Shown piece by piece: positions 6,436 through 12,698 of a stretch of 20,401 bases of DNA; within the stretch, counting starts at the first letter, position 1, and every line of letters starts with the position of its first letter. Both the position numbers and the translations under genes were made by a program. The notes beneath the pieces are model-generated. The model made no database searches. It was not told the DNA's origin and saw nothing but the letters and a program-made list of their open reading frames with translations. The stretch is taken from positions 1 through 20,401 of the forward strand of contig DAOVKF010000011.1 in the NCBI GenBank assembly GCA_030631915.1, read 5' to 3'. The stretch is from Candidatus Omnitrophota bacterium. GTDB taxonomy: Bacteria; Omnitrophota; Gorgyraeia; Tantalellales; Tantalellaceae.

Positions 6436-9129
6436 ATGTTTAAGAAACAAACAAAGGCGCATATCAGAATAGTGTCCTTTTTACTGATATTCACTTTAAC
6501 CCACTATATAGTCTCACCTTCTTATCCCGTATCCGCGCTAAGGCCGGCAGCCTGGGTAAACCTTTGCCCTCAGATGAGGTCAGGGCCTTTGCTGGACAAA
6601 GACCTGGGTGACGCGCATATTCTCGCGTCGTTTATCATGTACAATCTCAAAGAGGCCGGCCCCGGATCCATTAATTCGCCGGATAAGATGAATGACCTGT
6701 TCTCGGACCTGGGGACAAAGACAGTGGAAGCGCTTTTTTCAAAAGCAGAATCCATCGAGTTTAAGAACAATGACGCGGGGGGAAAAGAGGGCACTATTCT
6801 TCTCGTCCCATGCCGCGTTGACAGTCAGCCGTTCTATGCCTATGTGATCCTTTACAAGGACGGCAGGACCAGGATCGGTATCCATACACAGAAAGAATAC
6901 GCGGAGCATTGCAAAGCTCTGCTGGAGAAAGGGAAGCTGTCAGCTGAGGAGTTCAGCCGTTTGCGGCGGGCTCTGCCTCTGGCTGCCCCTGATATCGCGG
7001 TTGTTCACAGAAGTGATAAAAGCGTGAGTCTTGCAGCCGGATTTTTTGAAAAGATATATTCCGGTGAGTTAAAACAGAGGCTCGGGGAGCTTCTCGATGG
7101 CGGAAAATTATTGATCGCCGGCGGGCCGGCTCTGGCCTCTGGCGGACTGATCCTGGACCGGTCCCGGCATGAACAGGACAGGGCATGGTCAATAATAGAA
7201 CAGTTGTTAACAGGGCAGGGTATTCTTCAGCCTGAAAGGGACAGGTTTAGGGCGGCGTTCGAAAAATACTGTGAGAATATGGATTCTTTTGATCTGGGCA
7301 GCTTTGACCCGGGGCTCGGGCTTCTGGTCCTGGTCATTGCCGCGCGCGGTGTGAAATTAGCCCCTGAGGCGTACACACAGATGACAGACATAAGCGATGT
7401 TGATACCACAAGTGACGGATATCACGCTGTTGTGCGGGACGTGGAAAAAGTTTTCCGTGATGTGGCTTTTTACGAGATGGGGCTGAAGGAAAAAAACGGG
7501 GATGGAAATGTAAGAAAAATTCCCGAAGCAAAACTGCCCTATAAAGTGGTTATCGAACGCCTGTCGGATCATGTGCTGCCGGAATCCTCGATAACGGAAG
7601 AGAACGGTATTTTTACTATCAGGGTCAACGAGAATTTTGTCAAGTTGATGTACAAACTTTCGGAACTGGGTCTGCGCGGACGCAAGGGGGGTATCAGGGA
7701 TGTCTATGAGGATAAATATGCGGATGAGGTGGTGGTAGGGGGCACGGGTTCGGTAAGTGACTGGATCGATGCCTGGAGTTTCCCGGAAGATCAGGCAGAC
7801 CTGGAAATACATAACCTGGGGAATCTTTATTTTTCTATCCTGTATTCAGTCGCGCTTTATGATATCAGGGGCCGTTTTAAGGTAAAGAACGGGGCCGTGG
7901 TCCTGAATCTTGATGAGGAATTCGCGGCTGGGGAAAGAGGGGAGGGCCATCTCTATGTAAATCTGATAGCCATGTCAGTTTTCTGGTTCGCGATACTGCA
8001 GAACAGTTACGACTTTTATAGTAAAGCTTTCAGGGATTTCATGATAAACAACTCCGGGATATTCAATGGACTGGAACAAGAAAAAAAAGACATGATCGCC
8101 GATGTTGTCGAAAACTTGTTGTTATTCTGGGAGTTTGACGAGGATTTCCATGAGCCTCAGTCACTGGCAAGGATACCCGCTCCCACTCCCGCCGCTGTGT
8201 TCCGCCTGCTTGGGGAGGGGCCCGCGACTGTCCGGGAGATCTCTGACAGGTTCGGAGGCGCCGGGCCAGAGGCGGTTCAGGAAACGGTTACAAGGAGCCT
8301 GGCGGATCTTATGAGGTTCGGCGTGATAAACGAGGCTGTTTTCAGGAACGGCGATGTCGTGGAGCTATCTGAATTTAAAGAGTTTTCAAGAAGGGAAAAA
8401 AGAGAGCCTGTGTATGAAATATTGCCCATGACCGGTGACCAGCTGGGCGGAGCACAGGGAATACTGGATGAACTTGTGATGTCTCCGGGCGAAGAGGAGT
8501 TCAAAAAGGCAAGAACCAGAATGAGGATACTCGCTCTCATGGAACCTGTGTGGGCAAGGGCTTTCGCGAAAGAGGTTGAGCGGCAGCAAGCGAGGGCCGC
8601 GAAGGAAGACGGCGGAAAGGTCCTTATCGCGATCGAAACGGGATGGATCCCGGATGAGCAGGACATTTTCATAAAAGGGCTTGTCCAGGAGGTCGATAAG
8701 CTGGGCAGGGGAGGGTGTGTGCAAGTGATAAGGGGTCCGGCTGATACGCTTGCCCGCAGGTTGATGGATACGGTCAGAAAGGAGCGTATCCCGTTGACGA
8801 ACGTGGTGGTGCTGGCGGGCAGGGATACTATTGAGAGAGAAGAATTCGCCCCGATAAGGGCCCGGAACGACGGCGATACGGACAAAGCGTTCCTTGTGGG
8901 CGTGGATGCGCGGGACCTGACCCGTGATTCCTACATAAGGCTTATGGAAATGCTTACCATGGCTTTGCGCATGGCCTTTGGCCGGGTTCCTCTTTCGGAC
9001 CATCCGGCTATAGAGGTGAACAAACTGAATTCCAGGCTCGTTATATTCATACCAAAAGCCGAACCGCTCGATCTTTACGGGATCAAGAAGTTATACGATT
9101 CCCAGAAGACCGTTCTGGCCGCCGCCTAA
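6436..9129 (+). CDS. Large secreted-looking protein with winged-helix-like segment and C-terminal alpha/beta domain; function unknown
   Basis: ATG 6436 is chosen over GTG 6385 because GGAGA lies 9 bases upstream and because translation from here puts a signal sequence at the N-terminus: MFKKQTK, then a hydrophobic core, then PVSALRPAAW. The product is 897 aa. Residues ~586-640 (ATVREISDRF ... SLADLMRFGVI) resemble a winged helix-turn-helix. Residues ~725-890 form an alternating hydrophobic-strand/helix domain (VLIAIETGWIPD, NVVVLAGRDT, AFLVGVDARDL, IRLMEMLTMALRMAFG), reminiscent of Rossmann or receiver-like folds but without a recognisable active site. The middle has no motif I know. A DNA-binding-like fold in an exported protein would be odd, so the helix segment may be a structural or protein-binding domain, or the signal may be an uncleaved anchor. 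It is the probable functional partner of the preceding 1738-aa protein by adjacency and promoter similarity. Confidence 0.8.
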   Translation: MFKKQTKAHIRIVSFLLIFTLTHYIVSPSYPVSALRPAAWVNLCPQMRSGPLLDKDLGDAHILASFIMYNLKEAGPGSINSPDKMNDLFSDLGTKTVEALFSKAESIEFKNNDAGGKEGTILLVPCRVDSQPFYAYVILYKDGRTRIGIHTQKEYAEHCKALLEKGKLSAEEFSRLRRALPLAAPDIAVVHRSDKSVSLAAGFFEKIYSGELKQRLGELLDGGKLLIAGGPALASGGLILDRSRHEQDRAWSIIEQLLTGQGILQPERDRFRAAFEKYCENMDSFDLGSFDPGLGLLVLVIAARGVKLAPEAYTQMTDISDVDTTSDGYHAVVRDVEKVFRDVAFYEMGLKEKNGDGNVRKIPEAKLPYKVVIERLSDHVLPESSITEENGIFTIRVNENFVKLMYKLSELGLRGRKGGIRDVYEDKYADEVVVGGTGSVSDWIDAWSFPEDQADLEIHNLGNLYFSILYSVALYDIRGRFKVKNGAVVLNLDEEFAAGERGEGHLYVNLIAMSVFWFAILQNSYDFYSKAFRDFMINNSGIFNGLEQEKKDMIADVVENLLLFWEFDEDFHEPQSLARIPAPTPAAVFRLLGEGPATVREISDRFGGAGPEAVQETVTRSLADLMRFGVINEAVFRNGDVVELSEFKEFSRREKREPVYEILPMTGDQLGGAQGILDELVMSPGEEEFKKARTRMRILALMEPVWARAFAKEVERQQARAAKEDGGKVLIAIETGWIPDEQDIFIKGLVQEVDKLGRGGCVQVIRGPADTLARRLMDTVRKERIPLTNVVVLAGRDTIEREEFAPIRARNDGDTDKAFLVGVDARDLTRDSYIRLMEMLTMALRMAFGRVPLSDHPAIEVNKLNSRLVIFIPKAEPLDLYGIKKLYDSQKTVLAAA

Positions 9130-9148
9130 GGCTTTTTCGCCCTTTCTA

Positions 9149-9176
9149 TTGACTTCTATATGACAGTTACTATAAT
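9149..9176 (+). promoter_or_regulatory. Strong sigma-70-like promoter of the response-regulator pair
   Basis: TTGACT (9149-9154) and a perfect TATAAT (9171-9176) are separated by 16 bases. This is the best consensus promoter in the window. Transcription would begin near 9183 and leave a ~115-base leader before the ATG at 9298. The element begins just 20 bases after the stop of the preceding gene. Confidence 0.7.
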
Positions 9177-9203
9177 TTATGGTAACATTTAGATAGTGTC
9201 CCT

Positions 9204-9288
9204 CCCCCTCTATCCGCTGTGACAGACGATGCATCCGGGTAGAGTCAGAGCCGGGGAAGGGTGCGGTCATGATACGAACAAGAGGGGG
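9204..9288 (+). promoter_or_regulatory. Possible RBS-sequestering leader (anti-SD / SD pair)
   Basis: CCCCCTCT at 9204-9211 is the exact reverse complement of AGAGGGGG at 9281-9288, which contains the ribosome binding site of the gene starting at 9298. Both lie in the predicted 5' leader. Pairing would close a 69-base loop and mask the ribosome binding site. The match is seen directly; the regulatory role is inferred, and C-rich/G-rich complementarity of this length can arise by chance. Confidence 0.3.
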
Positions 9289-9297
9289 TTGACAATA

Positions 9298-9753
9298 ATG
9301 AGCGCGTTTGAGAAAGGCAGATCCATTGAGATCCTGATCGTGGAAAATAATCCAGCGGATGTGCGTTTGATACAGGAAGCTCTCGTGGGCGGCAGGATGT
9401 CCACGAGGCTGCATGTGGCCAGGGATGGTGCGGAAGCGCTGGCGTTTCTGCACGGGGAGGGAAAGTATACCGGCGTGTCTGGTCCGGATCTTATTCTACT
9501 TGATCTGAACCTGCCGAAAAAAGACGGAAGAGAGGTGCTCGTGGAGATCAAAGAGGATGAGAACCTGAAACATATTCCGGTGGTGGTACTGACCACATCA
9601 TCAGCGGAAACAGACATTCTTAAAGCCTACAACCTGCACGCGAATTGTTATATTACCAAGCCGGTCGACCTGGGACAGTTCATGGATGTGGTGAGATCCG
9701 TTGCGAAGTTCTGGATCACTATCGTAAATTTGCCGGGGGTAAATGAGACATGA
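9298..9753 (+). CDS. Single-domain response regulator, Rcp1-like
   Basis: The protein is 151 aa and consists of one receiver domain. The predicted phosphoacceptor is D69 in LILLDLNLPKKDG, the acidic pocket is E16 and D21 (ILIVENNPAD), and the conserved lysine is K121 in ITKPVDL. The ending (TKPVDLGQFMDVV...FWITIVNLP) is characteristic of Rcp1-type regulators that partner phytochrome-like or other multi-domain histidine kinases. There is no DNA-binding or output domain, so it should act through protein contact or as a phosphotransfer step. ATG 9298 is preferred over 9229 because GAGGGGG sits 9 bases upstream and the extra N-terminus is not family-like. It is co-transcribed with the next receiver gene. 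No histidine kinase is encoded in the window. Confidence 0.9.
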   Translation: MSAFEKGRSIEILIVENNPADVRLIQEALVGGRMSTRLHVARDGAEALAFLHGEGKYTGVSGPDLILLDLNLPKKDGREVLVEIKEDENLKHIPVVVLTTSSAETDILKAYNLHANCYITKPVDLGQFMDVVRSVAKFWITIVNLPGVNET

Positions 9754-9778
9754 TAACGCGGCGTTGAAGGACAGAAAA

Positions 9779-10150
9779 ATGGCAAAGGCAAAAAAGGTCT
9801 TAATAGTCGATGACGAACAGGACATCCTCAAGGTCGCGGTATTCAGGTTAGAATCCCTGGGGTACGAAGTTTTAACGGCTGTTGACGGTAAAGAAGCCCT
9901 GGCGTTGATGCGCAGGGAATGTCCGGATGTGCTGATACTGGATTTACGCTTGCCCGTGATGGACGGTTATGAGGTATGCAGAAGGATGAGAGCGGATAAC
10001 GAACTGAGGAGCATACCCATTATTCTGTTTACCGCCTGCGTTATCGACGAGATCGCTCATGCGGTCAAAAGAACAGGGGCCGCCGATCTTATAGTAAAAC
10101 CGTTCAGCGCGGAAGACCTGCTGGAAAAGGTAAAAAAAATCGTAAAATAG
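9779..10150 (+). CDS. Single-domain CheY-like response regulator
   Basis: This is a 123-aa stand-alone receiver. It shows the acidic pair D11-D12 (VLIVDDEQD), phosphoacceptor D55 (VLILDLRLPVMDGYEV), the switch threonine in LFTAC, and K107 in IVKPF. It has no output domain and is cytoplasmic. ATG 9779 has GAAGGA 7 bases upstream and begins right before the first receiver strand. An earlier in-frame ATG at 9743 would overlap the preceding gene by 11 bases; it is possible but its ribosome-site spacing is poor. The two receivers sit in one transcript and are likely parts of one relay that acts through an unlinked kinase. Confidence 0.9.
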   Translation: MAKAKKVLIVDDEQDILKVAVFRLESLGYEVLTAVDGKEALALMRRECPDVLILDLRLPVMDGYEVCRRMRADNELRSIPIILFTACVIDEIAHAVKRTGAADLIVKPFSAEDLLEKVKKIVK

Positions 10151-10165
10151 AGGGAGTCGTTGTTA

Positions 10166-10582
10166 ATGAGACAATGGTTCGTGGCGTCAGTTTTATGCGT
10201 GTCCATGCTTTTAATCCCTCATGCGCTTTTTGCCCGGGAAGACGATGAGATGGTCCGGGAATATCCTGACGGCGACTTCGGCATTGTTCTGGGACACGGA
10301 TACGAGGACATGCCCGCGGGGAAAAACGGCGACGGGGGCTATGAGCTTGTCCCTCCGCCCGGATTCCGCGAGGAATATCAGGATACCAGATACGGGGCAA
10401 TGACAGGGGAAGGGTTTGTCGTATTCCCCGGATTCAGTTTCCAGGCCCCCCCGAAAAAGGTCGAGGAGAAAAAAAGCGAGCTGCAAAAGGAATATATATT
10501 TCACGAAACAACGACGTCAACGAGCACTACCCTTTGGGGCGTGTCATCGCCAAAGAAAAGAACAAAGACCCAGGCAAAGTGA
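10166..10582 (+). CDS. Small secreted protein of unknown function
   Basis: The product is 138 aa with a clear Sec signal peptide (MRQWFVASVLCV..., cleavage probably after PHALFA). The mature part is acidic, rich in Gly, Asp, Pro and aromatic residues, and repeats short themes such as GDFGIVLGHGYED, GYELVPPPGF and GEGFVVFPGF. It ends with a T/S-rich patch (HETTTSTSTTLWG) and a basic tail. There is no cysteine after the signal, no membrane segment and no recognised domain. ATG 10166 has AGGGAG 9 bases upstream. The gene starts 15 bases after the CheY-like gene, so it probably shares that transcript, and it lies directly ahead of the polysaccharide operon. It could be a periplasmic or surface accessory protein. 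Confidence 0.75.
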   Translation: MRQWFVASVLCVSMLLIPHALFAREDDEMVREYPDGDFGIVLGHGYEDMPAGKNGDGGYELVPPPGFREEYQDTRYGAMTGEGFVVFPGFSFQAPPKKVEEKKSELQKEYIFHETTTSTSTTLWGVSSPKKRTKTQAK

Positions 10583-10607
10583 GCTCCGGCATATCCGGGT
10601 GAGAGGC

Positions 10608-10636
10608 TTGAAGGCCGCGGTTTTATAGTATATACT
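10608..10636 (+). promoter_or_regulatory. Promoter of the exopolysaccharide operon
   Basis: TTGAAG (10608-10613) and TATACT (10631-10636) are separated by 17 bases; they match 4 of 6 and 5 of 6 consensus bases. The element lies in the only sizeable gap before the eight-gene run that follows. Transcription would start near 10643, which leaves a ~143-base leader. The gap 10583-10785 also contains the inverted repeat and short ORF described separately, and no clear terminator. Confidence 0.6.
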
Positions 10637-10668
10637 TATTATACCGGGACCTGACTAGTTAGTGAGGA

Positions 10669-10743
10669 GGCCGTTTACCATGTTCCGTACAGGGAGGATC
10701 CACACCGGGCGGAGGGGCCCTGGTAGGAACATGGTAAACGGTC
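10669..10743 (+). repeat. Long inverted repeat / RNA hairpin in the EPS operon leader
   Basis: CCGTTTACCATGTTCC (10671-10686) is repeated in perfect inverse at 10726-10741. The stem can extend outward by two pairs (one G-U) and inward through CAGGG (10690-10694) with CCCTG (10718-10722), using small bulges. The result is a single hairpin of roughly 75 bases. No T-run follows, so it is not a simple intrinsic terminator. It covers the start codon and the edge of the ribosome binding site of the short ORF at 10680, so it could control leader translation or mRNA stability. It could also be a copy of a dispersed palindromic repeat. Confidence 0.75.
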
Positions 10744-10793
10744 GTTACTTCTGCCGGGGATACCTGGGCAGTCACAACGAGAACCATGCTTAA
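10680..10793 (+). CDS. Putative 37-aa leader/upstream ORF overlapping the first EPS gene
   Basis: This ORF has GAGGAGG at 10664-10670 with a 9-base spacer before ATG 10680, a better ribosome site than that of the following gene. It encodes a basic, Gly/Arg-rich peptide (starts MFRTGRIHTGRRG) and stops with TAA at 10791-10793, overlapping the next ATG (10786) by 8 bases in another frame. That geometry is typical of translational coupling. Both inverted-repeat arms lie inside or at the start of the ORF, so the peptide sequence itself may not matter. It may be a regulatory leader, or a chance ORF through a structured leader. Confidence 0.35.
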   Translation: MFRTGRIHTGRRGPGRNMVNGRYFCRGYLGSHNENHA

Positions 10794-11859
10794 GATATTT
10801 TTTACTGTTTTCGCGGCATCGATGATCTTTACCAGGCTGGCCATGATAGCAGCCACGAAGTTCCGTGTATTGGATTATCCCGACGGCAGGAAGCTGCACA
10901 CCGAACCTGTGCCGCTTTTGGGCGGGATAGCGATATTCGCGGCGTTTGCCGGCGCGCTTTTGATCAATTTCCATTTTTCACGGGGACTTAAAGGGATCGT
11001 GATCGCGTCGTTCTTTATTATGGCGGCCGGGCTGCAGGATGACGTGAAGGGGCTGTCCGCGTTAGCCAGGCTATTGATACAGATACTCTGTTCCCTGCTC
11101 GTGGTCTCCTTCGGCGTGCGGCTTGACATCATCCCCGATGTGTTCCCTTTCGCGCGTTCTCTTGAGACGGTCTTAACGGTTTTATGGATAGTGGGGATCA
11201 CGAATGCCTTGAATTTCCTGGACGGTATTGACGGTCTGGCGGCCGGGTTTACCGTTATCGCGGCAGGGGCGTTCTTTGTAATAGCCTATCAGACAGGGCA
11301 GATGTATTTTGCGTATTTGAATATCACGCTCGCCGGCGCATGTCTTGGTTTTTTGACGTTCAATTTTTATCCGGCCAGGATATTTCTCGGAGACGCGGGA
11401 AGCGGCTTTCTCGGGTTCTGTCTGGCATCTCTGGCGGTTATGGGGGAATGGGCCCGGAACAGACCGGTCGTGGCGCTGGGTATCCCGCTGTTGATACTGG
11501 CTGTGCTGGTCTTCGACATGGTTTATATCACTGTTTCGCGCATCGCGCGCAAAAAGGTCAGAACGTTCAAGGAATGGATAGAGTACGTGGACAAGGATCA
11601 CCTGCATCATCGGCTTCTTGGGATGGGGTTTACCCGGGTCCAGACCGTGCTGTTTATCTATATGATACAGGCTGTCTTTGCGCTTGGAGCGCTTGTCCTG
11701 AAGAAAGCCACGACTTTTCAGGCGGTTTTACTGTTGTGCCAGGGGCTTTTAGTCCTGATCATAATAGCCGTACTTATGATCGCGGGACGGGGCCGCGTAG
11801 AGAGGGATCGTTTCAATGAACACGGACCGGCCGCGGCCGGGGACGACGCTGTGTGTTAA
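10786..11859 (+). CDS. Undecaprenyl-phosphate sugar-1-phosphate transferase, WecA/MraY family
   Basis: This 357-aa polytopic inner-membrane enzyme would load the first sugar-phosphate (often GlcNAc-1-P from UDP-GlcNAc) onto the polyprenyl carrier. Family motifs appear in order: DYPDGRKLHTEPVPLLGG near residue 26, the DD pair (D85, D86) in QDDVKG, NFLDGIDGL (N143, D146, D149), FLGDAGSGFLG (D203) and DHLHHRL (H272, H274, H275). About ten hydrophobic segments are visible, and length and motif order are normal for WecA-type rather than MraY itself. Its ribosome site is weak (CGAGA), and its ATG overlaps the stop of the 37-aa leader ORF, so coupled translation is plausible. It is the first main gene of the operon and overlaps the next reading frame. 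Donor sugar specificity cannot be read. Confidence 0.92.
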   Translation: MLKIFFTVFAASMIFTRLAMIAATKFRVLDYPDGRKLHTEPVPLLGGIAIFAAFAGALLINFHFSRGLKGIVIASFFIMAAGLQDDVKGLSALARLLIQILCSLLVVSFGVRLDIIPDVFPFARSLETVLTVLWIVGITNALNFLDGIDGLAAGFTVIAAGAFFVIAYQTGQMYFAYLNITLAGACLGFLTFNFYPARIFLGDAGSGFLGFCLASLAVMGEWARNRPVVALGIPLLILAVLVFDMVYITVSRIARKKVRTFKEWIEYVDKDHLHHRLLGMGFTRVQTVLFIYMIQAVFALGALVLKKATTFQAVLLLCQGLLVLIIIAVLMIAGRGRVERDRFNEHGPAAAGDDAVC

Positions 11860-11873
11860 CAAAAGGCGGGCAT

Positions 11874-12698
11874 GTGGAAGGGACAGAACTTTTGCGATAT
11901 TGGGACCTGAAAGAGAAACCGTTTGAAAATACCTGCGACCCCAGGTTTTTCTATTATTCCCCCTATCACAAAGAGGCGCTGGTGCGTCTGGTATATGTGA
12001 TAAAAGAGAATAAAGCCGGCGCCCTGCTTGCCGGGGATTACGGGACCGGCAAGACGACGATAGCCAGTGAACTGCTGTCGGAGATAGAAAAGAGCGATTC
12101 TTTCCGCAGTGTTTATATAAGCAATCCGTTATTGACTTCAAGGGAATTAATACAGGAAATCGCGTATCAGCTGGGTGTAAAAAAGGAGGGGTCATCGCGT
12201 CCGGAGTTACGGCGTGCGATCGGGGAAGCGCTGCGGGAAGTGGCCGCGGGAGACCAGCACACGATCATCATTGTGGACGAGGCGCATCTGGTGACGCGCA
12301 AAGAGGCTCTTGAGGAACTGCGCCTGATGATGAACGCGCAGTTCGGGAACCGTTTCCTGTCGACGATAATCATGATGGGTCAGCTTGAGATGCGGAACAT
12401 AATAGATGCCATGCCGCAGTTCAAGCAGAGGTTCGCGATGTGTTATGTGTTAAAACATCTGGATGAAAAGGAGACAGCCGGGTACATCGAGCACAGGCTG
12501 AGTATCGCCGGCGGACGGAAAGAGATTTTCACCGGCGAGGCATGTTCCCTGATACACAGTTCCTCCGGCGGAAGGCCGCGGCAGATAAACAATATTTGTG
12601 ACATGTCTCTTCTTGTGGCGTGTATGAGAAAAGCCGAAAGAGTGGACGAGGGGGTAGTCCGTGAGGTTGCCAGGGATTTTGCCGAGGAAAATCGATAA
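11874..12698 (+). CDS. ExeA/GspA-like AAA ATPase of the PEP-CTERM/EPS-locus type
   Basis: The 274-aa cytoplasmic ATPase has Walker A GDYGTGKTT (K60) and Walker B IIIVDEAH (D135, E136). Its N-terminus, YWDLKEKPFENTCDPRFFYYSP, is the hallmark of the ExeA/GspA group and of the 'putative secretion ATPase' found beside exosortase-linked polysaccharide clusters. The start is GTG 11874 with AAGG 7 bases upstream. GTG 11853 is in frame and would overlap the previous stop, but it adds residues that relatives usually lack. No peptidoglycan-binding domain or membrane segment follows the AAA module, which fits the EPS-locus subgroup. It ends with TAATG shared with the next ATG. Its likely role is an energy or regulatory factor for polysaccharide assembly or export; the precise partner is unknown, and no exosortase is encoded here. 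Confidence 0.85.
   Translation: MEGTELLRYWDLKEKPFENTCDPRFFYYSPYHKEALVRLVYVIKENKAGALLAGDYGTGKTTIASELLSEIEKSDSFRSVYISNPLLTSRELIQEIAYQLGVKKEGSSRPELRRAIGEALREVAAGDQHTIIIVDEAHLVTRKEALEELRLMMNAQFGNRFLSTIIMMGQLEMRNIIDAMPQFKQRFAMCYVLKHLDEKETAGYIEHRLSIAGGRKEIFTGEACSLIHSSSGGRPRQINNICDMSLLVACMRKAERVDEGVVREVARDFAEENR

Noticed and set aside
9119..9137. Intrinsic terminator after the 897-aa gene (GCC-TAA-GGC followed by TTTTT)
   Set aside because: The stem is only three pairs long with a three-base loop, too weak to call.
9229..9297. ATG 9229 as the start of the Rcp1-like regulator
   Set aside because: The extra 23 residues do not belong to a receiver domain, and the strong ribosome site is placed for ATG 9298.
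10669..10743. Insertion sequence ends or a transposon remnant
   Set aside because: No transposase fragment, no flanking target duplication, and the arms are separated by only 39 bases.
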